Part shown: piece after piece, positions 53,428 through 63,335 of the stretch
How the letters are laid out: the number at the start of each line of letters is the position of its first letter
How positions within the stretch are numbered: the stretch's first letter is position 1
Assembly: GCA_905480395.1 (NCBI GenBank)
Contig: CAJQQE010000014.1
Coordinates: forward strand, 62,001-126,000
Origin: an uncultured Phycisphaerales bacterium
Lineage (GTDB): Bacteria; Planctomycetota; Phycisphaerae; Phycisphaerales; SM1A02
DNA: 64,000 nucleotides
Reading direction: 5' to 3'
Notes under the pieces: model-generated
Told to the model about the DNA's origin: nothing
Database searches by the model: none
The model's input: the letters and a program-made list of their open reading frames with translations, nothing else
Translations under genes and position numbers: made by a program

Positions 53428-54888
53428 TCACAGGTCGGCCTCGACGATCCGCTCTTCCTTCCACTTCTTCAGCTTGAGACCGAGCGTTCGAACCCCGATT
53501 CCCAGATCTCGGGCCGACCGCTGCCGATGCCCGTCATTTCGCTGGAGGGTGGCGACGATCGTCTCGCGTTCGATGTCGGCGAGCTTGAGCTCGCCGTCGC
53601 ACGCCAGCCAAACCTTGCCCGCGGTCCCCGCCGTCGAATCCGACTTCAGTTCAGTAGTCGAAGACGCCAGCCCCATCCGTTCCCCGCTCATTCCCGCCTC
53701 GGCGGTCGCGTTCCCCCCAAGCCACGGAGCGATCAGCGATCCGGAGATCTCGTCCGAGGTCGCCAACACCGCAGCACGCTCACAGATGTTCTGCAACTCG
53801 CGAACATTGCCTGGCCAGGAGTATCCACGCATTACCGCGACGGCGTCGGGAGCCAGCCTCTTCGGCGATCGACCCTCGCGAGCCGCCACTGATTGAAAGA
53901 AGTGAGCCGACAGGGCTTCGATATCCTCGGTCCGCTCCCGAAGCGGCGGCATCTGAATCGGAAGCACGTTGAGCCGGAAGAAGAGGTCGCCTCTGAACCG
54001 ACCAGCGTCGACTTCAGCCGAAAGATCACGATTGGTAGTCGCGATCAGCCGTACGTCTACATTCTGAGTGGTGCTGGAACCCACGCGTTCAAAAGTTCTT
54101 TCCTGCAAGACGCGAAGTAGTTTGGCCTGCAGTTCCGGGGGAATCTCGCTGATCTCGTCGAGCAGCAGCGTGCCCCCGTCAGCGAGTTCGAATCGGCCCT
54201 TGCGAAGTTTGTCGGCCCCGGTAAAGGCGCCCTTCTCATGACCAAAAAGCTCGCTTTCCAACAGACTGGCGGACAGCGCGGCACAGTTGATCGCTAGAAA
54301 CGGTGCGTCAGCCCGAGGACTTGCGGCATGAATCGCCCGCGCCGCGACTTCCTTTCCCGTTCCACTTTCACCGCTGATCATCACCGTGCCGTGGCTATCC
54401 GCGATCCTGACCAGGCGCTCACGGAGATCCGCCATCACCGGGCCCGACCCGACCATGTCGTGGTGACCCGAACTGCGCCCAGCGGGCGCGGCCGCCGCGC
54501 GAAGGACCTGATTCTCTTTGCGGAGCTGGCCATGCTCGATCGCCCGATCCACGGCGATGGCGAGTTCGTCGCCACTAAACGGCTTCGTCACGTAGTCGAA
54601 CGCGCCTTCACGCATGGCCTCGACGGCGGTCGCCACCGTGGCGTAGGCGGTCATGAGAATCACTGGCAGATCCTCATCGATCTTCCGAATCTCGGCGAGG
54701 AGTTGGATGCCGCTCATGCCGGGCATTTGCAAGTCCGTCACCACGGCATCCGGTTTTTTCTCAACCAATTTGGCGATCGCCATTTCACCACTGGCGGCAC
54801 TGACCACCGCGTGACCTCGCCGGCCGAGAATCGTTGCGACGCTGTCCCGCATCATTTCTTTGTCATCAACTACGAGGATCTTCGCCAT
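53428..54888 (-). CDS. Sigma-54-dependent response regulator (FlrC/FlgR-like)
   Basis: 486 residues from ATG 54888 (GGAGG at 6-nt spacing). Receiver domain with acid pocket DD (8-9) and phospho-Asp52 in [12 protein letters not shown]+ domain with [15 protein letters not shown] (Walker A), the intact GAFTGA loop that contacts sigma-54, and [15 protein letters not shown]-terminal Fis-type HTH ([25 protein letters not shown]). Partner kinase immediately upstream. Likely activates flgB operon transcription. Confidence 0.92.
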   Translation of the reverse strand: MAKILVVDDKEMMRDSVATILGRRGHAVVSAASGEMAIAKLVEKKPDAVVTDLQMPGMSGIQLLAEIRKIDEDLPVILMTAYATVATAVEAMREGAFDYVTKPFSGDELAIAVDRAIEHGQLRKENQVLRAAAAPAGRSSGHHDMVGSGPVMADLRERLVRIADSHGTVMISGESGTGKEVAARAIHAASPRADAPFLAINCAALSASLLESELFGHEKGAFTGADKLRKGRFELADGGTLLLDEISEIPPELQAKLLRVLQERTFERVGSSTTQNVDVRLIATTNRDLSAEVDAGRFRGDLFFRLNVLPIQMPPLRERTEDIEALSAHFFQSVAAREGRSPKRLAPDAVAVMRGYSWPGNVRELQNICERAAVLATSDEISGSLIAPWLGGNATAEAGMSGERMGLASSTTELKSDSTAGTAGKVWLACDGELKLADIERETIVATLQRNDGHRQRSARDLGIGVRTLGLKLKKWKEERIVEADL

Positions 54889-54934
54889 CCGTGGCCTCCG
54901 TCGCCTGTGGCGACTCGATTCGGTCAATTCGATC

Positions 54935-55924
54935 TCAAGCCGCTCCGCGGCCTGAGTTGTCCCTGACCCGACGCCGCACGGCGCCCTCTAGGGATCTTCC
55001 ATCTTCAGCAACATCGTCTCCCACGATCTCCGGTCGGAGTTCGAGAGGGAGCGATAGAGACATGATCGTTCCAGGGTGGCCGGCCGAGACATCAAGTCGC
55101 CCGCCGTGAGCGTCGACGATTCGATGCACGATCGCCAAGCCAAGCCCGGTACCTTCTGCCCGCGTCGTAAAGAACGGATTGAACATCCGCTCGCGGACCT
55201 CTTCAGGAATGCCGGGGCCGGTATCACGAATCTCAAAAACTGCGTGAGGGATGATGCCGCGTTCCGGATCTCGAAGCTCTCGAGAACGAAGACCCACCAC
55301 CAAACGGCGTGGCCCATCGACCGAGGCCATGGCTTCGCAGGCATTCCGAATCAAGTTCAACAGTGACTGCTCTAGCAACGCGGCATCCGCCATGACTTCG
55401 AGATCTTCATCCAACGAGAGATCGACATCGATATCGTGCGCGTCCACCAAGTCTTCCGCGTGCTCGACCGCCGCCATGATGACCTCGGATGGCCGGATAC
55501 TGGCGGCCCGAACCCGCGTGTCACGAGCGAACGACAACACGTCTCCAACAATGGCATCGAGGCGGGTCACCGCCTTGGACACACGGCCACAGAGTTGCAA
55601 CTCGCCCGGACGGTCGAACAGATCTTCGGTCAACGCCTCAAGGTTCAACGCAATCGCCCCGAGCGGATTCCGAATTTCGTGGGCGATGCCTGCCGCCATC
55701 TCGCCAAGGGCCGCGAGTTGCCTCGAGCGGCGAAGTCGGCGATGGGTTTCCTGCAATTCAGACTTCAAAGTCGCGACTTCGTCCCGCAGAGAAGAGTGGG
55801 TCGATTCCAGCCGAGCCGTGACGTCGTTAAAAGATCGGACAAGCTCTGCAAAGTCGTTTGCATTAATCGGTGACGACTCGCGTGCGGCCCCGAGCCCATT
55901 GGATGTGGTTTCGATGACGCTCAT
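54935..55924 (-). CDS. Soluble sensor histidine kinase (FlgS/FlrB-like)
   Basis: 329 residues without membrane helix. N-terminal coiled coil (about 40-70), H-box GEMAAGIAHEIRNPLGAI (His82), N-box LLNLIRNACEAM, G1 RDTGPGIPEE, F FNPFFTTRAEGTGLGLA and G2 GTGLGLAIVHRIVDAHGG. A cytoplasmic kinase sensing export or assembly state fits with FlgS. ATGA overlap with the FlgN-like gene; the sigma-54 regulator follows after 46 bp. The C-terminal ~45 residues are charged and disordered. Confidence 0.9.
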   Translation of the reverse strand: MSVIETTSNGLGAARESSPINANDFAELVRSFNDVTARLESTHSSLRDEVATLKSELQETHRRLRRSRQLAALGEMAAGIAHEIRNPLGAIALNLEALTEDLFDRPGELQLCGRVSKAVTRLDAIVGDVLSFARDTRVRAASIRPSEVIMAAVEHAEDLVDAHDIDVDLSLDEDLEVMADAALLEQSLLNLIRNACEAMASVDGPRRLVVGLRSRELRDPERGIIPHAVFEIRDTGPGIPEEVRERMFNPFFTTRAEGTGLGLAIVHRIVDAHGGRLDVSAGHPGTIMSLSLPLELRPEIVGDDVAEDGRSLEGAVRRRVRDNSGRGAA

Positions 55925-56373
55925 CCTGCTCGATCCGTTAAGTCGCGTCCGGAACGCGAATTCGTCGTGCCAGCGACCTGATACGCCCGCCCAACCCGAC
56001 TACCCAAGGTCACTTTTTCGAGCTCGATCCGAGTCTTGTTCCCGGCGGACTCCATGGCTTGAAGATCGGCGACATCCTGCGCCTCGATCACCGCGACCAA
56101 TCGTTCGGCCTCGGCAATCCGCGACCGCATCGAGGCGTCGGCTGATCCCGCAGAAGCGCGGGCTGCATTCTCGAACGCCCCCGCGTCGGCAACCAACGTT
56201 TCGAGAATGGCGGTTCGTTCACCGAGAAGACGATCCATCGAACCAAATTGCCGTTCGCGGATGGCGGTGGAAAGTCGAACTGAAATCTCTGCGATGGCTT
56301 TCAGACGTTCAATTCGAACTTCAATCAACTGGGAAATATGGCGATGCCGTGCCTCGTCGACTTCATGGTTCAT
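55921..56373 (-). CDS. FlgN-like flagellar chaperone candidate
   Basis: 150 residues, all-helical: ISQLIEVRIERLKAIAEISVRLSTAIRERQFGSMDRLLGERTAILETL resembles FlgN/FliT chaperones (helices with ExxLxxLL-like spacing). Start overlaps the TPR gene stop as ATGA. Call rests on length, helicity and position only. Confidence 0.42.
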   Translation of the reverse strand: MNHEVDEARHRHISQLIEVRIERLKAIAEISVRLSTAIRERQFGSMDRLLGERTAILETLVADAGAFENAARASAGSADASMRSRIAEAERLVAVIEAQDVADLQAMESAGNKTRIELEKVTLGSRVGRAYQVAGTTNSRSGRDLTDRAG

Positions 56374-59027
56374 CCAGCACCTCCATCGCCACCCGGCGGG
56401 AAGAGCTGGAGCCACCGATCGAGCGACCGACTGCCTCCACCAATGAAGAGATCGGGGCCGTGGTCATCCGTTCGATCGGATCCCGCATTCTGAAACAAAC
56501 CTGACTCTTGAACGACTCCGGGTTGGTCGCGGCGACGTTTTTCGATCCGCTGCAGTTTGATTCGGGCTCGCCTCGTCGCCTTCCTGGCGACCTCTTGGTC
56601 CCCCAGGCTGGAGGCGAGATTCGCGAGGCAGACCAACGCTTCGATCGCCACTGGTTCCTCCGCGAATCGTTGCTCCACCTCGCGGTAAATGGCCATGGCC
56701 CGCCCCGACTCTCCCAGACGCTCAAGCACTTCGCCTCGCTGCAGACCGGCAACTCGAAGAAGGTGCCGCTGAATCGGCGTGAGCCGCGGAGCCTGCGGAC
56801 CATCGAAGGCCACCAGAACACCTTCAAAACGATCAAAAGCCTGATTCAAGGATCGACGATAAGAAGCCTCGAGTTCTGCTCGATATCCCGGCGAGATCGG
56901 CGATGCTTCGAGGCCCGGCGTCTGGTCGTCGTCGAGTAACTGGGCAAGCCCTTTGGCCCGACTCGCCCAGGCGATTCCTGCCATGGCCGCACTTTCGCCC
57001 CAACGTGGATCGGTGTCATACCGATCAAGCCACGGTTCGAAGACTTCGATGGCTTCAAGCCATCGCTCCTGCACGATCAAGAGGCGACCCAGATGGAACG
57101 TGGCATCCCGGTAGTCCGACGATCGCGGATCGACTTCGCGGCCTTCAAGAAAGTCCCCAAGGAGACGTTCTGCTTCGATCTGTCCACCCGAGCCAGATCC
57201 AATCAGGAGCACCCGAGCGAGGCCGACTTTGGCCTTGGTCCAGTAGCCGGACTTCTCATCAGGCCGTTCCGTGCCTTCTTGGAGCAGTTTTCGGTACCAC
57301 GCTTCTGCATCTTCAAGTTCTAAGAGACCATGAAGCCCAACCGCGATGCGATACATCGCTTCGGGCCGATTTTTGTGATCGGTCCGACTCTCGACAAATT
57401 GCTCGTAAAGCGCCAACGCTTGCATCGGCCGCCCCCCCGTGTCATAAAGCACCGCCGCCTGCCACAGCAAATCGTTCTCGTAGGTCGCCGATGGCGTGAG
57501 AAGATCAAGTTCGAGAACCGCTTCGGCGGCGGCAATAAAATGCTCGTTGGCCTTGACACGAATCGCGAGCGGAATGGCCTCGTAGGGAAGGTCTCGGAGA
57601 TCCAAGCCCGAGAATTCTGGACCAATCGCCAATTCTGCCGATCGCCGATGCGCATCCGCAACGACCAAGAGCGCCCGCATACGGACACTTTCATCAGTGC
57701 TGAATTGGAGCCCGAAGGTCGCGAAATCACGCGCCAGCCCGATCATCGCCGCTTGTTCCCGTGAATCAGAAGTGTCCTCGGCGCGATCGACGGCCATCGC
57801 CGCGCCCCGCATGGCCGTCCGAACTGCCTGCTCCACAACCGATGATCCAAATTCTGGGTGGGCCAAGATGATTGACGCCGCATCACGAAAATAACGAGCA
57901 GACGCGGCATGATCCCCGCGCAGGATCGTGGCCTCCCCAAGGCCAACCCGAGCCTGCAAACGATGCCGGGCTGCGGGTGATTCCAGATCGTCGATCGCTT
58001 GGAACCGCCTCACGGCACCGACGATTTCTCCTCTCGCCAGCAGCAATCGCCCCAGCGAGACCCCGGCCTCCGCCGCGACATTGGAGCCGGCGTCAAGACG
58101 ATCGATCGCAAATTCGTATCGTTCGGCGGCCGGCACCGGCCGGCCGTCCGCCAGGTAGGCGTGGCCAAGCAGAACATGCAACTCAGACCAATCAACTTCA
58201 GCAGATGGTTGGCCTTCCAACTCGGCCTCAAGGCGTTGCATGTCGACGATGAGGCGAGACACCAAACCAGCCACCTCACCCTCCCGAATTCGCACGCGAG
58301 CCCGGAAGCCAATCGCCCACGCCTCAAGGCTGATGCCAGGCTGCTCGGCGAGCAGTGCTTCGACCCCCGAAAGTAACTGAGCCCCATCGATGCCTCGGTC
58401 GAGATCTTCGAGCAACTGCTGTTGAAGCAGGTGATGCCGGCGTCGTTTCGAATCAGTGGCGATTCCAAGATCCCGGGCATGCACCAGCGTTCCGAATTGA
58501 TCTAACGCTTCCACTGCCCGTCCCGCATTCATCTCGCAAACGGCCCGTCGGTAGGCCTGCGACTCGTCCAACTGTGCCCCAGCCAACACCGCTTCTTCAT
58601 ACGCGTCTGCCACCTTGCTGGCGATGTTTGGCTTGGTCTCCTCCAGCGGGCGATGAAAAGCGGCCAAGTAGTCAGCGAATAGGACGCGATGAGAGACGAC
58701 ATCGGCCGGCACCGATGGCGGCGACGAGGCAAGATCTTCGATCGCATCGGCCACGGCATCAAGATCTCCTGCCACGAGCCGCGCTTGCGCCAGGCGCAGG
58801 GTTGAACCAGGGTCGAGCTCCGCCGCGACACTCTGCGTCCGGTGCCAGACGGCGGCAAGAATCGCCACCAACGACATTGCGATCAGCGGAAATTGCCAGG
58901 CTCGACGTCCAACCGACGGCATCGGAGCCGTCGGATCGATCGCCGCATCCGCGGCCTCAGACTCATTTCGAGACAAAACCCCGTCGGAAGGGGTGCCAAT
59001 TCCAGTTTCTAGGCGATCGTCTGACAC
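56370..59027 (-). CDS. Large membrane-anchored TPR protein
   Basis: 885 residues. N-terminal cytoplasmic ~40 residues, one hydrophobic helix (WQFPLIAMSLVAILAAVWHR) and then a long TPR-type solenoid (~60-800) with motifs such as ALDQFGTLVHARDLG, ALALYEQFVESRTD and LIVQERWLEAIEVFEPWL. GTG start with AGAGG 5 nt upstream. ATGA overlap with the FlgN-like gene ties it to the flagellar operon. No family assignment. C-terminal ~80 residues Arg-rich. Confidence 0.6.
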   Translation of the reverse strand: MSDDRLETGIGTPSDGVLSRNESEAADAAIDPTAPMPSVGRRAWQFPLIAMSLVAILAAVWHRTQSVAAELDPGSTLRLAQARLVAGDLDAVADAIEDLASSPPSVPADVVSHRVLFADYLAAFHRPLEETKPNIASKVADAYEEAVLAGAQLDESQAYRRAVCEMNAGRAVEALDQFGTLVHARDLGIATDSKRRRHHLLQQQLLEDLDRGIDGAQLLSGVEALLAEQPGISLEAWAIGFRARVRIREGEVAGLVSRLIVDMQRLEAELEGQPSAEVDWSELHVLLGHAYLADGRPVPAAERYEFAIDRLDAGSNVAAEAGVSLGRLLLARGEIVGAVRRFQAIDDLESPAARHRLQARVGLGEATILRGDHAASARYFRDAASIILAHPEFGSSVVEQAVRTAMRGAAMAVDRAEDTSDSREQAAMIGLARDFATFGLQFSTDESVRMRALLVVADAHRRSAELAIGPEFSGLDLRDLPYEAIPLAIRVKANEHFIAAAEAVLELDLLTPSATYENDLLWQAAVLYDTGGRPMQALALYEQFVESRTDHKNRPEAMYRIAVGLHGLLELEDAEAWYRKLLQEGTERPDEKSGYWTKAKVGLARVLLIGSGSGGQIEAERLLGDFLEGREVDPRSSDYRDATFHLGRLLIVQERWLEAIEVFEPWLDRYDTDPRWGESAAMAGIAWASRAKGLAQLLDDDQTPGLEASPISPGYRAELEASYRRSLNQAFDRFEGVLVAFDGPQAPRLTPIQRHLLRVAGLQRGEVLERLGESGRAMAIYREVEQRFAEEPVAIEALVCLANLASSLGDQEVARKATRRARIKLQRIEKRRRDQPGVVQESGLFQNAGSDRTDDHGPDLFIGGGSRSLDRWLQLFPPGGDGGAG

Positions 59028-59195
59028 GAGATCCTCTCATTTCGCGTCTGACAACCCTTCGTAAAGGACAATCACAACGCGGCGATCTGCGGCGACTCCA
59101 TTCGCCAGCGACCCTTTCATCGGCTGCAAGGCTGAGAATCCTCCAAACCGATCAGGATAATTCGCGCATCGCCTGCGCTTTCTTCAGGTTGAGGC

Positions 59196-60902
59196 TCAAT
59201 CCTCCGTGGACGGCGAATCGTTTTCCACCGAGTCGGCGGGAATGGCGTCAGCCGACGCCCGAACCGTCACGCAGGTCCGAGAGAGGAGCTCGGACATACC
59301 ACGGGAGAAGGGGTCGATGAGCACCAGGAAACCGAGCGGAGGCAGCAGCAGCACCACAAGCTTCAAGAGCGCCCGCAATCCTCGCTGGACCTTACTTCCG
59401 GGGGAACCGTCAAGCGATGACACCCGGCCACCAACCAGTGCTTTCCCGATTGACCGGGCAAAAAACACCTCGGCGATGCCTGCGATGGTCGCCGTGACGA
59501 GGATCGCGAAGACTGCGGGGAGTGCTGCCTCGGGATCTCCAGATCGAAAACTCTCGACGAACTGGCTCGGGTCGATCTTGAAGACCAAGACGGTCATCAT
59601 CGCCCCCGGAATGAAGTCGATACAGAGCGCTGCCAAACGACGAGGAATGGGAAGCGGCCGAATTCCGGCGGCGGGCTCCCGAGGCGCTCGCTCGATGATC
59701 GGCCGGAGAAGTATCGCCGCGACCAGCGAGGAGATCATGACGATCCCCGTCCACGGGTAGTCCAGAAGCGACCGCTCCCTGGTCTCGTCGACCGGGCTGA
59801 CCGATGCCCCCAATCCCCCACTCAATGGATCTACCGGGAGAATTCGAAGCCCTTCGGCGTCAAGATCAAATACCCAAAGGCCCATCGACGTTCCCACCAC
59901 TCCGAAGGGTTTTTCGATTCGGTCGGCTGGGATTTGCGAGAGCCGCAGCAACGTTGGCGACTCCGACGCATCCCGACGACGGATGTAGTCGAGCGTCACC
60001 CCGCCAGCCTCGCTCGCAGTCTCGCTCGCGAGGACCACGCCGCCTTCGGACTGAATGATCGCGAATGGCCGAAGCCCAGGCTCGAGCGGAAGGCGGGACG
60101 TCTTCCAGTGCCCATCGATCAACTCGGAAAGGTCCCAGGAGGCGTCGTCCGAAGTCCAAGCGACAAACGACCGCAAGCGTCCGGACTCGCCGCCGACCCC
60201 CACCACGGCCTTGACGGCATTGGCAAATCCGTCGGGCATGGCCAAGGTCGTCCAACGCCAACGTTCGGGCGGCACGATCACAAAGCCAGCCCCCTGACCC
60301 GACGTCGCGTCGACTGACTGGCCATCGGTTTCGTCGGTCTCCGTGGCGGCTGCGATGGGGTCGTTGAGGCTCGATCGCCGATCACGCGAGATCCCTCGTG
60401 CGGTTCGTTGCGACGGGAGCATGACGGCAAAGGGCCCGTCCTCGGTCGCCGTGATACCCCCGAGCACCGGCTCCTTGGGAAGGACGGGAAGGATGTCAAA
60501 CCGCCCCGCAGGCTCTGCGAACCAGACTTTGGTGGCCGGCTGCATGGTCATTCGAAAAGAAACGACCTCCCGTTGCTGTCGGACGGCATCGAATGGCGGA
60601 AGGACGATCCAACACCGATCGCCAGCGGCCGTGATCGCTTCGGGCTTGCGAGGAAGCCTGGCGACGATCTGGGCAACCGCGGGCCCGACCTCTGCGTCCA
60701 AATGCATGATCTCGTATCCAGCCGCGGCCGTTCCACCCGGGCGTAACACGAAGACATGCCGCCCACCGGATGCGGCAAGCACCACCGATTCCGATTCGTC
60801 GGCCGCCGCGGCGACGACGGCCCCGGCGTGCAGCACCGCCATGGTGATCCATGCGGTGATGAACGAAAGCCAGAGTGGCCGTGGTGATTTTGACGCCATC
60901 AT
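59196..60902 (-). CDS. RDD-family membrane protein
   Basis: 568 residues. N-terminal signal/hydrophobic segment, a ~350-residue extracytoplasmic domain (beta-rich, similar to a propeller), one membrane helix (TGIVMISSLVAAILLRPI) and a C-terminal RDD domain: RRLAALCIDFIPGAMMTVLVF (with Arg, Asp, Asp), FFARSIGKALVGGRVSSLDG, LVVLLLPPLGFLVLIDPF. Some RDD proteins are Na+ antiporters; no function can be set here. Starts inside the lipoprotein stop (ATGA overlap). Confidence 0.75.
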   Translation of the reverse strand: MMASKSPRPLWLSFITAWITMAVLHAGAVVAAAADESESVVLAASGGRHVFVLRPGGTAAAGYEIMHLDAEVGPAVAQIVARLPRKPEAITAAGDRCWIVLPPFDAVRQQREVVSFRMTMQPATKVWFAEPAGRFDILPVLPKEPVLGGITATEDGPFAVMLPSQRTARGISRDRRSSLNDPIAAATETDETDGQSVDATSGQGAGFVIVPPERWRWTTLAMPDGFANAVKAVVGVGGESGRLRSFVAWTSDDASWDLSELIDGHWKTSRLPLEPGLRPFAIIQSEGGVVLASETASEAGGVTLDYIRRRDASESPTLLRLSQIPADRIEKPFGVVGTSMGLWVFDLDAEGLRILPVDPLSGGLGASVSPVDETRERSLLDYPWTGIVMISSLVAAILLRPIIERAPREPAAGIRPLPIPRRLAALCIDFIPGAMMTVLVFKIDPSQFVESFRSGDPEAALPAVFAILVTATIAGIAEVFFARSIGKALVGGRVSSLDGSPGSKVQRGLRALLKLVVLLLPPLGFLVLIDPFSRGMSELLSRTCVTVRASADAIPADSVENDSPSTED

Positions 60903-61858
60903 TTCGTCTCCGCTCCGCGAGCATCATCGATCCGCACCGGATTTGATCGAGCGATCTGGACTTCGAGATCGAAGAGCCGCTCGCTGATCCGCCCGCCGGC
61001 GATGGGCGCATCGAAACTCATCACCACTCGCTCGCCACGACCATGCCGAATCTCGATTCGATATGGCATCCTCGGCCACGCGCCGGGCGCCGAACCGATC
61101 CGATCGACGGAATTGAATTTCGAAAGTTCCGACTGGGCCACTTCGATCCCCGAGTTGCTCAAGAGCTGGACCGACGCCGGACCATCAATCGGCCGCCGAA
61201 CCCGAATCTTCAACCGGCCCGGAAAGGCCACCGATTCATCCTGACGGTCGAATCCCAAGGCGACTTCACCCAAGGTAAAGCGAAAGCCCTCACTCGAAGC
61301 CGAAAAATCATCGGGGACTTCGACGGGAAACGGTATGAGCCCGATCATCGCCATCAAGATGGGTGGCGCTAGAAGTCGATCTACCCCTGCCTTCGCCGCC
61401 GATGAACTGGCGTCGCGAATCCGGAGCGTCACGTCATCGCCGGACTCGTCGAAGACCCACCAACAAGGCCCGTTCCAGGCTGCCGAGAGCAGCGTTGATC
61501 CGAGTTTCGAGATCTTGATCGCAGTCTTGGTCGCCCCGCCTCTCCAAAGACGATGATCCGCCTGCTCTCGTTGCATCCGATCGTCCTCATCACGCATGTC
61601 GATGGTGATGGTCCCTGCAGAGGTCAAGAGGTCGAGCAGCCCAAGTCGCTGGTTCTGAAACTCGACCAACTCCGCCCATTCGGAGGCTGATCCTGGACGC
61701 ATTGGCGCCTCATCATCAGAGGCGGTCCGGGTGACCGATTCACATCCGATGCCGATCGACACGATCACGAGCACCGCGAGCATCAAGACCGGATGAGGTC
61801 GTCCCAGAACGAGCAACGACGCACGCCACTTAAAAGATCGTCCGTAACCCGGAAGCAT
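60899..61858 (-). CDS. Putative lipoprotein, LolA-like fold suspected
   Basis: 319 residues. Hydrophobic signal VLMLAVLVIVSIGIGC ends in lipobox SIGIGC (about residue 38), preceded by a basic N-region. The mature part starts acidic, and shows alternating beta segments (TITIDMRDEDDRMQREQADHRLW, TLLSAAWNGPCWWVFDESGDDVTLRI) as in LolA/LppX-like lipid carriers. No motif proves it. Operon with the RDD gene. Confidence 0.5.
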   Translation of the reverse strand: MLPGYGRSFKWRASLLVLGRPHPVLMLAVLVIVSIGIGCESVTRTASDDEAPMRPGSASEWAELVEFQNQRLGLLDLLTSAGTITIDMRDEDDRMQREQADHRLWRGGATKTAIKISKLGSTLLSAAWNGPCWWVFDESGDDVTLRIRDASSSAAKAGVDRLLAPPILMAMIGLIPFPVEVPDDFSASSEGFRFTLGEVALGFDRQDESVAFPGRLKIRVRRPIDGPASVQLLSNSGIEVAQSELSKFNSVDRIGSAPGAWPRMPYRIEIRHGRGERVVMSFDAPIAGGRISERLFDLEVQIARSNPVRIDDARGAETK

Positions 61859-61864
61859 TTCGCG

Positions 61865-62422
61865 CTACCCCTCGTCCGCAAGAATGGCGGAGAGTTGTTC
61901 GGCGATGGCATCCGCGTCATCCTCCGAGAGACGAGGATCGACGACCGGCCAAAGCGGCGCATCATCGCCTCCGCCGACCCGTTTCAGAACCCAGATCTCA
62001 TCATCACCTTCCCGGCGACGATCAACCATTCGAATCTTGCGTCGCCGAAGGAGAATCAGCCCGAGGACGAATCGAAACGCCTGCCGAGCCGGATCCTGCT
62101 CCGATTCCGCCGCGAGCCGCTCGAAGAGATCCACGAGGGTCTCGTCATCCACGAACATCTGCCGCTTGGAGCTGGGGTCCGGAACCTCGGTCCGCCACCA
62201 GCAGAGCAGCCGTTCACCCAGTTTTTGAGCCGGTTTCGCTGATTCCCAGGCGGATGGATCGAAGTCGAGCCGCTCCAGGACCGGTCGGTCAGGCCGGTCG
62301 TCGCCGTCCAGCGGACGTACGAGCGCCGCGACGCAAGGTGTCCCCACCTCAAGTTCGGCGTCAGATTCAGCACATCGACCGGTTGATCGACCGATCACCA
62401 GACCCTTCAAAATAGTGGACAT
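61865..62422 (-). CDS. Conserved hypothetical protein
   Basis: 185 residues from ATG 62422. No known domain recognised. Contains CWWRTEVPDPSSKRQMFVDDETLVDLFERL and FRFVLGLILLRRRKIRMVDRRR, an amphipathic Arg-rich segment, then GDDEIWVLKRV. First gene of the hypothetical-lipoprotein-RDD group. A TACGAT box lies 6 nt upstream, with no ribosome site. Confidence 0.5.
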   Translation of the reverse strand: MSTILKGLVIGRSTGRCAESDAELEVGTPCVAALVRPLDGDDRPDRPVLERLDFDPSAWESAKPAQKLGERLLCWWRTEVPDPSSKRQMFVDDETLVDLFERLAAESEQDPARQAFRFVLGLILLRRRKIRMVDRRREGDDEIWVLKRVGGGDDAPLWPVVDPRLSEDDADAIAEQLSAILADEG

Positions 62423-62428
62423 GAGGAC

Positions 62429-62434
62429 ATCGTA
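62429..62434 (-). promoter_or_regulatory. Putative -10 box of the hypothetical gene
   Basis: TACGAT on the minus strand ends 6 nt before the ATG at 62422; divergent from the cdaA promoter. Confidence 0.35.
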
Positions 62435-62479
62435 GCCGACCAAGGTTCGGCCCGGACCGGATCAAGACGTGGTCCTCGA

Positions 62480-62485
62480 TATACT
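62480..62485 (+). promoter_or_regulatory. Putative -10 box of the cdaA-cdaR operon
   Basis: TATACT, 13 nt before the ATG at 62499; implies a very short leader. Confidence 0.45.
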
Positions 62486-62498
62486 GAATCAGAGTCCC

Positions 62499-63335
62499 AT
62501 GCTTAATCTTCGACTTCCTGCCTTCCTTGACGTCTTCCGAGGCTACGAGCCCATCGAACTCGTGGTGGAGTTGTCGATCATCTGGCTCGTCGTCTGGTTG
62601 ATTCTTCGCTTCCTCCGCCGTTCCAGCGGCGCTGGCGTGATTCGAGGCTTTGCCGTCCTCCTAGTGGTGGTCGCGATCCTGCTTCGGCTCACCGGGGACG
62701 CCAACGACACCCTCGGTCGAATCCGCTTCCTCGGCGATCGAGTCGTCGGCCTCGTTGCCATCATGCTCGTCGTGGTCTTCCAACCCGAACTCCGCCAGGC
62801 GATGATCACCCTCGGTCGTGCCAAGATCTTCGGCCGGAGCCCAGCCGGTCGGGATCGAGTGATCACCGCCGTCGCTGAAGCAGTAGATTTCCTCGCCAAG
62901 AGCCAGTTCGGCGCGATCATCGTCTTCGAACGTTCGCTGGGCCTGGAGTCGCTCCTTCGAAATTCGGTTCCGATCGATGCGACCGTCGACCCTCGACTGA
63001 TGCAGGCCATTTTCTATCCCAACAATCCGCTCCATGATCTCGCGGTCGTGATTCGTGCAGATCGGATCGTCGCGGCGAAAGTACAGCTTCCGCTCGCACC
63101 CTCCGGCGTCGTTCCGAGTCAACTCGGTAGTCGGCATCGGGCCGCGGTCGGCGTCACCCTCGACTCCGACTGCCTGGTGGTGGTGGTGAGCGAGGAGAAT
63201 GGTCGAGTTCGGATCGCGGAAGACGGCCAACTCTCTCCCCCGATCGCTCGAGAGCGATTCGAGGAAGAACTCGCCCGGCGGCTCTCGGTGGTCAAAGATC
63301 CCGTTCCACCCAGCGTGATCGAGGAGGTCAGCTGA
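62499..63335 (+). CDS. cdaA: Diadenylate cyclase, CdaA/DisA_N family
   Basis: Makes the second messenger cyclic-di-AMP from two ATP. 278 residues from ATG 62499; the frame is open to a GTG at 62469. Three N-terminal membrane helices (about 20-95) and a cytoplasmic DAC domain: FGAIIVFERSLGLESLLRNSVPID, LHDLAVVIRADRI and GSRHRAAVGVT. RHR motif intact, but the DGA motif reads DLA: the catalytic Asp is kept, the Gly is Leu. The ybbR-like regulator follows, overlapping as TGATG. Confidence 0.9.
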   Translation: MLNLRLPAFLDVFRGYEPIELVVELSIIWLVVWLILRFLRRSSGAGVIRGFAVLLVVVAILLRLTGDANDTLGRIRFLGDRVVGLVAIMLVVVFQPELRQAMITLGRAKIFGRSPAGRDRVITAVAEAVDFLAKSQFGAIIVFERSLGLESLLRNSVPIDATVDPRLMQAIFYPNNPLHDLAVVIRADRIVAAKVQLPLAPSGVVPSQLGSRHRAAVGVTLDSDCLVVVVSEENGRVRIAEDGQLSPPIARERFEEELARRLSVVKDPVPPSVIEEVS

